NCBI RefSeq assembly: GCF_004167665.1
Contig: NZ_SEWE01000004.1
Location: forward strand, 1-64,000
Reading direction: 5' to 3'
Length of the DNA: 64,000 nt
From: Hymenobacter persicinus
Lineage (GTDB): Bacteria > Bacteroidota > Bacteroidia > Cytophagales > Hymenobacteraceae
Shown here: positions 24,876-33,973 of the stretch, in pieces
Numbering within the stretch: position 1 is the stretch's first letter
Layout of the letters: each line of letters begins with the position of its first letter
Made by a program: the position numbers and the translations under genes
Notes under the pieces: generated by a model
Seen by the model: the letters and a program-made list of their open reading frames with translations, nothing else
Told to the model about the DNA's origin: nothing
Databases searched by the model: none

Positions 24876-26853
24876 CCTGCTGCTGCTCCTGTCCCTGCGC
24901 CTTTTCCGGGCCCGCCGCGCCTTCCTGCTGGGAGGGCTGCTTCTGCTGCTGTTGCCCCTGAGTGTGCGCGCCCAAATTGTGGACGACTCCACCAAAGTGC
25001 TCTACGGGGCCAAAACCACCCGGGTGCTCTACGAGTCCGACATCCTGCGCGAGCAGTACGAGGGCCGCGTGATTGACACGACGCTGACCTACCTGCACCA
25101 GCAGCGCAACTGGTTTCACGACAGCACCTTTCAGCAGGACCTGGGCAACGTAGGCACGGCCTCGCGGCGGCTGCTCTGGCAAACCAACACCCGCCTGGGC
25201 GCCCGCCTGGGCCGCACGGTATTCGACAAGTACACCCGCGACGCGGCCGACGTACCTTTTTACGACACCAAGTCGCCCTACACGTTCTTTCGCTACGATC
25301 AGAGCAGCGCTGGCGAGCAGGTGTTTGAGCTGTCCTACAGCCGCAGCATCGGGAAGCGGGCCAACGTGGGGTTTGCCTACGAGCGGTTTGCCTCCAACAA
25401 AATCTTCAACACCAACGGGCGCGAGAACTTTGCCGAGCACAACAACCTGCTGTTCTTCACCCGCTACCAGAGCACCAACGACCGGTACCACGCCCTGTTC
25501 AGCGTCAGCACGTCTCGGCACATTGTGCCCGAGCAGGGCGGCATTCGGCCCTCGGCCCTCGACGTGGCCGATGAGCTCTACCCCAAAAACCTGTTTGACT
25601 ACGGCAAGGAAAACATCTGGCTGCCCCGGGCCCTCAACCGCGACGACCGGGACCAGGTGCGCCTGACTCATACGTACCGCCTGCTGGGCCGGGGCCTGAC
25701 CGTGTACCACACCGCCGACTGGCGCCGCCAGCAGAACAAGTTCACCGACACGTTTACGGCCGCCGTGCGCGACGGCCAGGGCAATCTGCTGTTTTATCCG
25801 CCGCTGCCTTTGCAAAGCAACGAGGGCACCGACGACCGGGCCGAGCTGCGGCAGCTGGAAAATACCCTGGGCCTGCTGGGGCGCACGCCGGCCGTGGAGT
25901 ACCGGGTGTACGGGCGCTACCGCAACGGCACGCTGGTGACCCGCACCCGCCGCGGCGTGCCGGGCGTGGAGGTGCCGGCTCTGCCCGACTATTCCTTCGG
26001 CCAGCTGTTTGTGGGCGGCACGGCAGCCTTCCGCTACCGCCAGCTGGTGGGAGTGGAAGTGGCCGGGGAACTCAAGCCCCTCGACGTGAAACCCGACTTC
26101 ACCTCCCAGAAGGCCGAGTACTGGCTGCGCGGCACGGCCCGGCTCGGACCCCTGAGCGGGGAGCTGCTCACCTCCTCGTACGCGCCCACGCTCACTCAGC
26201 AGCAGTTCAGCGGCAACCACTACGTCTGGGGTCCCGACAACGCGTTTTATCCCACCGACTTCCGCAACACCAGCGTGGAGCAGCTCACCGGCCGCCTCGA
26301 CCAGCAGGTGGGCACGCAGCGCTTTGAACTGGCGGCCAGCGTGGTCAACATCCGCAACTTGGTGTACTACGCCCAGGATGCCCGGCCCCGGCAGCTCGAC
26401 GACGCCAAGCGCCTGCTCATTGGCACGCTGCGCCACCGCCTGCAGTTCGGCCACATATTCACCGACAACCAGGCCACCTACACCTATAGCGCCGACGAGC
26501 GGGGCGTGCGCTTTCCCAAGCTCGTGTCCAACAGCAAGGTGTACTACCAGAGCTACATTTTCAAAAAGGCGCTTTTCAGCCAGGTGGGCGTGGAAATGTA
26601 CTACCAGTCGAAGTTCCGCGGCTACGCCTACAGCCCCAGCACCCAGCAGTTTTACCTCCAGGACCACTTCACCATCCGCAATTACCCGCTGGTGGACGTG
26701 TACTTCAGCGCCGACATCAAGACCGTGTCGCTGTTCCTGAAAATGGCCTACGTCAACCAGTTTCTGCCCGAAAACGGCTACTTCGCCACGCCCTACTACT
26801 CGGGGCTGCCGCGCCGCTTTCAGTTCGGCATCCGCTGGCAGTTCTTCGACTAG
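24868..26853 (+). CDS. Putative porin, outer-membrane beta-barrel (TTG start)
   Basis: A secreted outer-membrane protein of 661 residues. From the TTG at 24868 it reads MSDLLLLLSLRLFRARRAF and then a hydrophobic core ending LSVRAQ, a normal signal peptide. The mature part begins QIVDDSTKVLYGAKTTRVLY and is rich in amphipathic strands and aromatic residues, ending FQFGIRWQFFD, a barrel-type C-terminus. It resembles the Bacteroidetes putative porin family (about 600-680 residues). An ATG start at 24565 would add 101 residues read from inside lpxK and no signal peptide would then be N-terminal, so TTG is preferred. Confidence 0.82.
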   Translation: MSDLLLLLSLRLFRARRAFLLGGLLLLLLPLSVRAQIVDDSTKVLYGAKTTRVLYESDILREQYEGRVIDTTLTYLHQQRNWFHDSTFQQDLGNVGTASRRLLWQTNTRLGARLGRTVFDKYTRDAADVPFYDTKSPYTFFRYDQSSAGEQVFELSYSRSIGKRANVGFAYERFASNKIFNTNGRENFAEHNNLLFFTRYQSTNDRYHALFSVSTSRHIVPEQGGIRPSALDVADELYPKNLFDYGKENIWLPRALNRDDRDQVRLTHTYRLLGRGLTVYHTADWRRQQNKFTDTFTAAVRDGQGNLLFYPPLPLQSNEGTDDRAELRQLENTLGLLGRTPAVEYRVYGRYRNGTLVTRTRRGVPGVEVPALPDYSFGQLFVGGTAAFRYRQLVGVEVAGELKPLDVKPDFTSQKAEYWLRGTARLGPLSGELLTSSYAPTLTQQQFSGNHYVWGPDNAFYPTDFRNTSVEQLTGRLDQQVGTQRFELAASVVNIRNLVYYAQDARPRQLDDAKRLLIGTLRHRLQFGHIFTDNQATYTYSADERGVRFPKLVSNSKVYYQSYIFKKALFSQVGVEMYYQSKFRGYAYSPSTQQFYLQDHFTIRNYPLVDVYFSADIKTVSLFLKMAYVNQFLPENGYFATPYYSGLPRRFQFGIRWQFFD

Positions 26854-26891
26854 CGGCCACCGTCATTCCTAACCGTTCGATTTCTACGCCC

Positions 26892-27527
26892 ATGCAACTT
26901 CAGTCCGAGCTTCCTTCCGGTTCTTCCGAGCCCAAGGAAAAGACCATTCTCAAGCTCAAGCTCAACACCGACCCGCGGTGGGTGAATATTGCCAGCAAAA
27001 ACATCGAGGATATTCTCGTCGACCACGCCTACTGCGAGCAAAAGGCGGCCAGCACGGGCATCTCGCTTATCGTCAAGTACCCCGAGAAAACCCGGCTCGT
27101 GGATGAACTCACCCTGCTCGTGGCCGAGGAGTGGGCCCACTTCGAGCGGGTGCTGCTCGAGCTGCGCAAGCGCGGCTTCGAACTAGGCCCCCAGCGCCGC
27201 GACGAGTACGTGGTGCAGCTCATGACTCACGTGCGCCGCGGCGACCACCGCGACCGGCAGCTGATGGACATGCTGCTCGTATCGGCGTTGATTGAGGCCC
27301 GCAGCTGCGAGCGGTTCAAACTGCTCTGGCAGCACATTCCCGACCCCGACCTGAGCAAGTTCTACTACGAGTTGATGGTGTCCGAAGCCGCGCATTTTGT
27401 GGCCTACGTGGATCTGGCCAAGGAATACCGCGACCCCAAGGAAGTGGATGCCCGCCTGCAGGAGCTGCTGCGGATTGAGGGTGAGATTATTACCAGCCTG
27501 CCGGTCCGCGACGACCGGATGCACTAA
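26892..27527 (+). CDS. miaE: tRNA-(ms2io6A)-hydroxylase MiaE
   Basis: MiaE is a non-haem diiron monooxygenase that hydroxylates the isopentenyl group of ms2i6A37 in tRNA. The ferritin-like four-helix ligands are visible in EEWAHFERV, IEARSCERF and SEAAHFVAYV (Glu/His pairs), at about residues 77, 137 and 165. The 211 residues are normal length. It lies 38 bp after the porin gene on the same strand. Its substrate would be the product of MiaB, encoded at 5.7-7.1 kb. Confidence 0.93.
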   Translation: MQLQSELPSGSSEPKEKTILKLKLNTDPRWVNIASKNIEDILVDHAYCEQKAASTGISLIVKYPEKTRLVDELTLLVAEEWAHFERVLLELRKRGFELGPQRRDEYVVQLMTHVRRGDHRDRQLMDMLLVSALIEARSCERFKLLWQHIPDPDLSKFYYELMVSEAAHFVAYVDLAKEYRDPKEVDARLQELLRIEGEIITSLPVRDDRMH

Positions 27528-27614
27528 GTATAGATTCTACTGTATATTATTTAACCAAGAAGAAATTGATTGCCATAGCTTGCGCACTCATTATTCTCTA
27601 GTACTTTTCCGATT

Positions 27615-28070
27615 ATGAAAGCGTTGTTTCTCTCCCTGTTGCTCGTCTGCTCCGCTACGTTTGCCTTCGGCCAGGCCGATAAAGTTGATTTTTGCGGCCA
27701 GCAGTACGCCGTCCCCGCCGATGCCAGCCTGCTTTCCCCCTACGAGGTGAAAGGACCCGATTTTGGCCTGACGCTGCTCTACGTGAACTACGCCGACTTC
27801 CGCAACGGGATGCCGGCCGAGTTTCTGAAGCAGCGCATGAAAAAAATGAAGAGCAAGGAAATGCAGGAAATAACCTGCTTTATCCAGGAGGCGCCGGCCA
27901 AGGCCTACAAATTCAGCTACCGCACCGAAACCGGCATGGCCTACGAACTGCTGGCCTACGGCGTGACCAAGGGGCAGCCGGTCGTGATTCAGCTCGTAAC
28001 CGAAATTGACCCCTACAAAAGCGCGGAAATCCCGGCCTTCGCCCGGCAGTTTGTCCGCCTCGAAAAATAG
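27615..28070 (+). CDS. Small secreted hypothetical protein
   Basis: A 151-residue protein with an N-terminal signal peptide (MKALFLSLLLVCSATFAFGQ). The mature part has no motif I recognise; it is mixed charge with KMKSKEMQEITCFIQ in the middle and ends IPAFARQFVRLEK. It may be a small periplasmic protein. TACTTTTC at 27602-27609 resembles a -7 element but lies only 5 bp before the ATG, so the transcript could be nearly leaderless. A strong bidirectional terminator follows the stop. Confidence 0.7.
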   Translation: MKALFLSLLLVCSATFAFGQADKVDFCGQQYAVPADASLLSPYEVKGPDFGLTLLYVNYADFRNGMPAEFLKQRMKKMKSKEMQEITCFIQEAPAKAYKFSYRTETGMAYELLAYGVTKGQPVVIQLVTEIDPYKSAEIPAFARQFVRLEK

Positions 28071-28103
28071 GCCCCTCCCGGTGTATCGGCCGGTGTAGTA
28101 AGT

Positions 28104-28149
28104 CCCGCAAAAAGCCCCGCCGGTACTATCCGACGGGGCTTTTTGCGGG
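28104..28149. terminator. Bidirectional terminator between convergent genes
   Basis: CCCGCAAAAAGCCCCG (28104-28119) pairs perfectly with 28134-28149 around a 14-nt loop. Both strands place a U-run after a GC stem. It separates the small secreted protein (plus) from the GH2 gene (minus). Confidence 0.92.
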
Positions 28150-28170
28150 ATAATCTGCTGCGCTAGGGCC

Positions 28171-30015
28171 TTACCGGTCGGTGGCCGGGCGCGAGTGCAG
28201 CACGCCTTCCGGCACCGACAATTCCCCGGAGTGCGGGTCGATGATGCCGTTGCGCTCATCCTCGATGTTGGTGGCCTGGGTGTAGACGTCGCCGGCAATG
28301 GGGCGGGCGCGCAGCTCCTGCTTGAACTGCCGGATTCGCTCGGTGCGTTCTTCCCCGGCCTGGGGTCCGCCGTAATCGGCAAAGCCGAAGCCGCCCCACT
28401 CACTCACAATCAGGGGTTTCTGGCGCCGGTAGAAAAAGGCGTCGCCCACAATCAGCGGGTAGGCCGCCGTGCCTACCATCTCGCCGCGCACCAGCCGGTC
28501 GAGCAGTTCCTGCCAGCGGGGCAGGTCGGGGGTGTAGAGGTGGGCCGTGAGCAGGTCCGACTTCAGGCGTCCTTCCTGGGAAATGTGGTGCCAGCCGTCG
28601 TTGTCGACCACCAGAAACTGCGGGTGCTCGATCTGCATGAAGTGGTAGGTTTCGGTGATGTAGCGCCGCGTTTCGGGGTTGGTGGCAATGTCCTGGCAGC
28701 CCCAGTCCTCGTTGTACAGACTCCAGATAACCACCGAGGGGTGGGACTCAATCAACGCCAGCATGCGCAGCAGCTCCTCGCGGTGATTTTGGCGGCTGCG
28801 CGGGCTCGAGGTGTGGGGGCTGGGCACTTCCACCCAGAGCAGGAGCCCGAGCTCGTCGGCCAGGTTGTAGATGCGCGGGTCGACGCCGGCAATGTGGACG
28901 CGCACCAGGTTGCAGCCCAGCTTCTGCATGGCGTGCATGTGGCGCTGCATTTCCTCGTAGGTGGCCGTGCCGGGCTGGTAGAGGATGCCGTCGAGGTAGG
29001 TGGGCTCGTTGTTGAGGTACACGTGCCGTCCCCGGGACTCAATCTTGCGCAGACCGAAGTGGGTCTCGATCTGGGCCGCGTAGCCGTCGGCATCGACAAG
29101 CTCGGCGACCAGCAGATACAGGTTCGGCGCTTCCGGCGACCAGAGCTTGGCCCCGGGCATTTCCTGCACCACGCGCTGCTGCTTCTGCCCGGCTTCGAGG
29201 CGCAGCGGGAATTCGGACGTGAACAGCGGGGGCTGGTGGCGGCCGCCCCGCTCAAACACGCGCACCCGCAGGGTATAGTGGCCCGGGTCGTGCACGCGGG
29301 TAGTCAGGTTGAAGCGCACGAGCTGATCTTCCACCACCGAGTCGACGCCGAGGCGGGAGCGAAGGCGGTTGCGCTCCACCATTTCCAGCCACACGCTGCG
29401 CACGGCCCCGCTGTAGGTGTGGTACCAGATGCCGCCGCGCTTGTAGATGTGCGACTCCTGCTTGCCGCGGGTGGTTTCGGCGTCCATCGTGTCGGCAATG
29501 CGCACGGTGAGGCGGTTGACGAGGTGCAGGTTTTCCTCGCGCAGCTCGTAGGAAAACGAGGTATACTCGCCGTAGTGAACGTCTTCGCCCTCAATGGTGC
29601 GCAACTGGCGGCCGTTGAGCCAGACCTGGGTTTCGTAGCCGCAGGCCCCGAAGGTGAGCTGGAACATGGACCGCGTCAGGGGCTCCTCAATTTCGGGCAG
29701 GGTAAACTCCCGCTCGTACCAGACCACCACCTTGTCGTGCCAGAGGGTGGGCTCGGTCACATCCCCCTTGGTTTGGGCCAGGTGGGTTTCGATGGAGCCG
29801 GGCCACTGCACCGCGTGCTCGTAGCGGTGGCCCAGGTGCCAGCCGTCGCGCAGGCCGCTGTCGTCGGCATCGACGGCAAACTTCCATTCGCCATCGAGCA
29901 GAAAGTGGTTGTTGAGCCGCAATACGGCCCGGGGAAGCGGGTTAATCGAGTCGGTGGGGGCCAGGGGGGCTTCCAGGCTGCCCGAGAGGCTGTAATTGGT
30001 GTGTTCAGAATTCAT
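28171..30015 (-). CDS. Glycoside hydrolase family 2 enzyme (beta-glucuronidase/beta-galactosidase-like)
   Basis: A retaining glycosidase of 614 residues. The order is sugar-binding jelly roll (about 40-215, with GACGYETQVWLNG), immunoglobulin-like domain (about 215-325), and TIM barrel. The acid/base Glu436 is in SLYNEDWG and the nucleophile Glu539 in SEWGGFG; NLVRVHIAGVDPRIYNLADELGLL is the typical barrel entry. There is no signal peptide, so it acts in the cytoplasm or is exported by an unseen route. The sugar cannot be determined. No SusCD pair or other glycan gene is near. The ATG at 30015 was chosen over a TTG two codons upstream. Confidence 0.9.
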   Translation of the reverse strand: MNSEHTNYSLSGSLEAPLAPTDSINPLPRAVLRLNNHFLLDGEWKFAVDADDSGLRDGWHLGHRYEHAVQWPGSIETHLAQTKGDVTEPTLWHDKVVVWYEREFTLPEIEEPLTRSMFQLTFGACGYETQVWLNGRQLRTIEGEDVHYGEYTSFSYELREENLHLVNRLTVRIADTMDAETTRGKQESHIYKRGGIWYHTYSGAVRSVWLEMVERNRLRSRLGVDSVVEDQLVRFNLTTRVHDPGHYTLRVRVFERGGRHQPPLFTSEFPLRLEAGQKQQRVVQEMPGAKLWSPEAPNLYLLVAELVDADGYAAQIETHFGLRKIESRGRHVYLNNEPTYLDGILYQPGTATYEEMQRHMHAMQKLGCNLVRVHIAGVDPRIYNLADELGLLLWVEVPSPHTSSPRSRQNHREELLRMLALIESHPSVVIWSLYNEDWGCQDIATNPETRRYITETYHFMQIEHPQFLVVDNDGWHHISQEGRLKSDLLTAHLYTPDLPRWQELLDRLVRGEMVGTAAYPLIVGDAFFYRRQKPLIVSEWGGFGFADYGGPQAGEERTERIRQFKQELRARPIAGDVYTQATNIEDERNGIIDPHSGELSVPEGVLHSRPATDR

Positions 30016-30079
30016 GCGCAAGGGGTTAGGCGGAACTCGCTACTGCCTGCTATACGGGTTTGCGCGCGAAAACGGCCGG

Positions 30080-30129
30080 CCCACAAAATGGCCCCCACCG
30101 ACACCAGTCAGCGGGGGCTTTGTGTGGGG
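30080..30129 (-). terminator. Probable terminator of the lipoprotein gene
   Basis: An imperfect stem pairs CCCAC/AAA and GCCCCC (30080-30096) with GGGGGC and TTTGTGTGGG (30113-30129). Read on the minus strand it ends in a short U-rich stretch (ATTTTGTGG). It lies about 175 bp after the lipoprotein stop and upstream of the GH2 gene. Confidence 0.45.
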
Positions 30130-30303
30130 AAGCCCAAGCCGGGCTATTCTCAACGCCCAACCGCACCGGGAAAGCTGCCGTTGGAATGCTAGAGCAGGTC
30201 TGCGGGTTTTTTGGCCGCCTGCCGTTGTATGATGTTCAGAATTAGATGGTAATCGGGCGGGCCATAAGGCGCCTGAGGTTGCCCCGCTCCGCCCGCCAGC
30301 TGC

Positions 30304-31110
30304 TTAGAAACGAATGGTAAACGTGCCGTTCGTGATGTCGACGCGCACCACGTTATTGAGCCCGTTATCCAGGTTGTAGGCGTTAAAGGCAAAGGTGCCG
30401 CTCATGGTCCGAGTGGCCGCATCGTAGCTGCTGACCGTCAGGGTGCCCGTGCCATTAATGCCGGTAGTAGGCGAGGTCAGGCGCAGCTGGGTGGTATAGG
30501 ACGTGGTGACGGTTCCGCTCGTGCGCCAGTAGTCGGCCGTGTTGCTGCGCGGGTCGCTGCTGCCGGCGAGGCTGTAGGTGCCCGGGCCCGTTATGCCCAA
30601 GGGCACGTCTAGGCGGACATTGTCGGTAAAAGTGGGGTTGGCAGCCGCCGCTTCCAAGGAAAAGCTTTGGTTGTTTATCAAACCGCTCAGCACGGTGGAA
30701 GAGTAAGCCGTCCCATCTTTCATCCAGCTTACTGTGCCGCGCGGCGTGCCGTTGCCGGATACGCTAACCGTACCCGCGGCCGTGGTCTTACCCGCCACGA
30801 CGTCTACCGTGCGCGGGCTCGGCGCTACGTAGCCGCTAGCTGGTGTGAAGCTCAGCACGTACGTACCCGCCGCCAGCTCAGGCAGCGCAAACGCCCCACT
30901 GGCGCCGTTGGGAACCACCGGAAAGGTGAGGCCGCCGCTGGAGGTAGCCGTTACGGTGGTGATGGAGCCGACCGGACTAATCAGGCCTTCTACCGCCCCC
31001 GTAGTAGGGGCCGGCGCCGGGTTTTCCTTTTTGGAACAGGAAGAGGTGACGGTAAGCAACGAAGCACCAAGGACCAGCAGCAGGGTCCAGGTACGCAGGA
31101 GGTAATGCAT
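30304..31110 (-). CDS. Lipoprotein with carboxypeptidase-regulatory-like domain
   Basis: A 268-residue lipoprotein. The lipobox TSSC gives a lipidated Cys25, followed by SKKENPAPAP, a flexible spacer. Residues 38-120 form a beta-sandwich of the carboxypeptidase-regulatory type (GAVEGLISPVGSITTVTATS, LPELAAGTYVLSFTPA). The second half (about 125-268) is a beta-rich domain seen in small Bacteroidetes lipoproteins, ending RVDITNGTFTIRF. It is probably on the outer-membrane surface. No function can be assigned. It is a single-gene unit. Confidence 0.75.
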   Translation of the reverse strand: MHYLLRTWTLLLVLGASLLTVTSSCSKKENPAPAPTTGAVEGLISPVGSITTVTATSSGGLTFPVVPNGASGAFALPELAAGTYVLSFTPASGYVAPSPRTVDVVAGKTTAAGTVSVSGNGTPRGTVSWMKDGTAYSSTVLSGLINNQSFSLEAAAANPTFTDNVRLDVPLGITGPGTYSLAGSSDPRSNTADYWRTSGTVTTSYTTQLRLTSPTTGINGTGTLTVSSYDAATRTMSGTFAFNAYNLDNGLNNVVRVDITNGTFTIRF

Positions 31111-31230
31111 GAGAATAACTAGTAGAAGGGTAAAACGGTGAATGGGCGGATAAAATAGCGAAAAATTTAGGGCGTATTCAACGACGTTGGAACCTGTAAG
31201 CTAGGCTGCAGCCCGGTTGCGGCGGCGGTA

Positions 31231-32505
31231 TCAGGTTTTCTGCTTTTTCTTTTTGGCGGCCGGAAACAGAATGTTGTTCAGAATCAGCCGGTAGCCGGGG
31301 GAGTTGGGGTGCAAGGACAAGTCCGTGGGCTCTTCCTCGACCAGGTGCTGGTAGTCTTCGGGGTCGTGGCCGCCGTAAAACGTCCAGGTGCCCTTGCCCA
31401 GCGTGCCGTGCATATAGCGCACTTCGCCCGAGGCCTTGTTGTCGCCCATTATCACCACATCCGACTTGATGAGCTGCTTGCGGAAGGCCGTGGTCTGGCC
31501 CATAAAGCCCTTGATGGTTTTCTCGTGGTCCTGGGTGAGCATGGTCGGCACCGGGTCGTACTTGGCCGAGAAGGTGAAGAGCTGGAAGTAGTCGTTGTCT
31601 TCGTACACGCCCCGCTCGGCGGGCTGCATGTCGATATCGGAGTACTCGTACTGGTAGGGGTCGCGCACGAGCTGAAAGTCCTTGAAGGCCAGGGTGCGGT
31701 TGAAGTTGAGCTTCTGCTGGGCCTGGGGGTCGGCCGGGTCGCCGTCGTACATCGTTTCCACCATGTCCACGCCCAGGCCGGCCAGGGCAATATCGTAGGT
31801 ATCGGTGGCCCCGCACATGGCAAACTGGAAGCCGCCGCCGGCAATGAATTCCTGCATCTTAACCACCACGGCGCCCTTCATCACGCTGACTTTGCTGAAG
31901 CCGTTGCGCTTGGCCGTGGCTTCGGCGTCGCGCTGCTGCTGGTACCAGGGGCGGTTGCGGTAGGAGGCGTAGAACTTGCCGTACTCGCCCGTAAAGTCCT
32001 CGTGGTGAATGTGGAGCCAGTCGTACTTGGGCAAGTCGCCGCGCAGCACCTCGTCGTCGTAGATCTGGGTGTAGGGAATTTCGGCGTAGCCCAGCACCAG
32101 CGTTACCGCGTCGTCCCAGGGCTGCTTGCCCTTGGGCGTGTACACGGCAATCTTGGGCGCCTTCTCCAGCTTCATGATGTCCATGTTGGCGTTGGGGTCA
32201 GCTATTTCGGAGAGAATGCCCGTGTACTGGGCCTCCGAAATCACTTGGTAAGTGATGCCGCGCACGGCCAGCTCATTTTCCAGACCCGGGGCCACTTCCG
32301 AGGCAAACGAGCCCCCGCGGTAGTTGAGCAGCCAGTCGACCTCCACCTGCTTGCCCAGCAGCCAGTAGGCAATGCCGTAGGCCTTCAGGTGTTCCTTCTG
32401 GGTGTTGTCCATCGGGATAAAAACGTGGTTGGCCCAGGCGGCGGCCGACGGGCCAAGCCAGGCGGCCAGCAGGAGCAGCAGGGGCAGAATTCGCTTCGGG
32501 GCCAT
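31231..32505 (-). CDS. Secreted conserved protein, family often labelled 'asparagine synthetase B'
   Basis: A 424-residue protein with signal peptide (MAPKRILPLLLLLAAWLGP, cleaved near AWA). The mature part begins NHVFIPMDNTQKEHLKAYGI and includes WLHIHHEDFTGEYGKFYA, FAMCGATDTYDIALAGLGVD, and a highly conserved-looking GKGTWTFYGGHDPEDYQH near the C-terminus, ending in a Lys-rich tail. From memory, close relatives in databases carry the name asparagine synthetase B. The AsnB features are absent: no Cys2 amidotransferase start, no SGGxDS pyrophosphatase loop, and it is exported. Function unknown; the several His/Asp motifs suggest metal binding, an inference. A TACATTTG -7 element lies 98 bp upstream. 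Confidence 0.75.
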   Translation of the reverse strand: MAPKRILPLLLLLAAWLGPSAAAWANHVFIPMDNTQKEHLKAYGIAYWLLGKQVEVDWLLNYRGGSFASEVAPGLENELAVRGITYQVISEAQYTGILSEIADPNANMDIMKLEKAPKIAVYTPKGKQPWDDAVTLVLGYAEIPYTQIYDDEVLRGDLPKYDWLHIHHEDFTGEYGKFYASYRNRPWYQQQRDAEATAKRNGFSKVSVMKGAVVVKMQEFIAGGGFQFAMCGATDTYDIALAGLGVDMVETMYDGDPADPQAQQKLNFNRTLAFKDFQLVRDPYQYEYSDIDMQPAERGVYEDNDYFQLFTFSAKYDPVPTMLTQDHEKTIKGFMGQTTAFRKQLIKSDVVIMGDNKASGEVRYMHGTLGKGTWTFYGGHDPEDYQHLVEEEPTDLSLHPNSPGYRLILNNILFPAAKKKKQKT

Positions 32506-32602
32506 CAGGTTCTGCGGAGTTACGGGGAGAGGATACGACAACCGTACAACGAACCGACGCGCATAATTCCGTCGGGGTTGCGGCCGGGGCCAGGCAGCCA
32601 AA

Positions 32603-32610
32603 CAAATGTA
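32603..32610 (-). promoter_or_regulatory. -7 promoter element (TACATTTG)
   Basis: An exact TAnnTTTG match on the minus strand 98 bp before the ATG at 32505, in the divergent spacer shared with the MacB-like permease gene. Confidence 0.5.
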
Positions 32611-32734
32611 GCGAAACCGGGCGGGAGTTTAGGGGAAACCGCCTACCTTGCGGCGCCGGCCGCTGCTGCCAAAACGGCCTTTTAGCCGCTTGCCGCCGGA
32701 TTTGCTCCTCACTCTCCGGGTTGTTTCTGCCGCT

Positions 32735-33973
32735 ATGCACCTGCTGGAAAATATCAAGGAAGCCTTTCGCTCCATTCACAGCAACCTGCTGCGCACCGTC
32801 CTGACGGCCCTCATCGTGAGCATCGGCATCATGTCGCTCGTGGGCATCCTGACCGCCATCGACGCCATCAAGTACTCGCTCAACGAGACCTTCGCCAGCC
32901 TGGGCGCCAACTCCTTCGAAATCAAGGCCAAGGGCTATTCCAACCGGATGCGCCGGGGGGGCGTGCAGGAAAAGGTGTACCCGGCCATTACTTACCTGCA
33001 GGCCGTACAGTACAAGCGCGCAATCGGCGACCAGGCCCAAGTGGGCGTATCGGCCTTTATTTCGGGAGCCACCGAAATCAAGGCCAACGGGGAGAAAACC
33101 AACCCCAACATGAACGTGGTGGCCGGCGACGAGAACTACCTGCAGATTCAGAACTACAACCTGGCCGCCGGGCGGGCTTTTTCCCCGGCTGAACTGACCA
33201 GCGGGGCCAACGTGGCCATCGTCGGCACCGAGGTCAAGGACAAGCTGTTTCCCAACCAGAGCCCCGTCGACAAGTACGTTTACCTGCTGGGGCGACGCTT
33301 TCTGGTGGTGGGCCAGCTCGAGAAAAGCGGCAGCACCATGGGCGGGGGCGGGGCCGACCGCCTCGTGCTGATTCCACTCGAAACCGGCAACCAAATGCCC
33401 CGGCAGCGGGCCCTCACCTACGATATCAAGACGGCCACGACCTCGCCCGACAACCTGACTTACCTCACCGGGGAGGCCACCGGCATCATGCGCGCCGTGC
33501 GCCACGATGCGCTGGGCCAGGAAGAATCGTTCGAGGTGGAGGGCAGCGACTCGCTGGCTAACACCCTCGACGGGCTGTCGGGCAACATGCGCAAGTACGG
33601 CTCCATCGTGGGCCTTGTCACCCTGCTCGGCGCCAGCATTGCCCTGATGAATATCATGCTGGTGTCGGTAACGGAGCGCACCCGCGAAATCGGAATTCGC
33701 AAGGCCCTGGGCGCGACGGCCAAACAGATCCGCCAGCAGTTTCTGATCGAGGCCATCGTCATCTGCCTGCTCGGCGGCTTGCTGGGCGTGCTGCTGGGCG
33801 TAGCCATGGGCAACGGCGTGATGCTGATTGTGGGCGGCAGCGGCTTCATTGTGCCCTGGCTCTGGATGAGCGGCGGGCTGCTAATCTGCGTGACCGTGGG
33901 GCTGGCTTCGGGCTACTACCCGGCCAGTAAAGCCGCCGCCCTCGACCCAATTGAGAGCCTGCGTTACGAGTAA
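32735..33973 (+). CDS. MacB-like ABC transporter permease
   Basis: A 412-residue inner-membrane protein. TM1 is at about 20-40 (VLTALIVSIGIMSLVGILTA) and is followed by a periplasmic MacB-type core domain (about 45-285). The C-terminal FtsX domain has three more segments and the motifs ERTREIGIRKALGAT and YPASKAAALDPIESLRYE. It would pair with a MacB-type ATPase, none of which is present nearby. Such systems move lipoproteins, peptides or siderophores out of the inner membrane. TACCTTGC at 32643 on plus is a weak promoter candidate. ATG at 32735 begins at the conserved ENIKEAFRSI. Confidence 0.9.
   Translation: MHLLENIKEAFRSIHSNLLRTVLTALIVSIGIMSLVGILTAIDAIKYSLNETFASLGANSFEIKAKGYSNRMRRGGVQEKVYPAITYLQAVQYKRAIGDQAQVGVSAFISGATEIKANGEKTNPNMNVVAGDENYLQIQNYNLAAGRAFSPAELTSGANVAIVGTEVKDKLFPNQSPVDKYVYLLGRRFLVVGQLEKSGSTMGGGGADRLVLIPLETGNQMPRQRALTYDIKTATTSPDNLTYLTGEATGIMRAVRHDALGQEESFEVEGSDSLANTLDGLSGNMRKYGSIVGLVTLLGASIALMNIMLVSVTERTREIGIRKALGATAKQIRQQFLIEAIVICLLGGLLGVLLGVAMGNGVMLIVGGSGFIVPWLWMSGGLLICVTVGLASGYYPASKAAALDPIESLRYE

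Noticed and set aside
24709..26667. A 652-codon open frame on minus, antisense to the porin gene
   Set aside because: Same reason: no recognisable domain, low-complexity composition, and a well-supported gene on the other strand.
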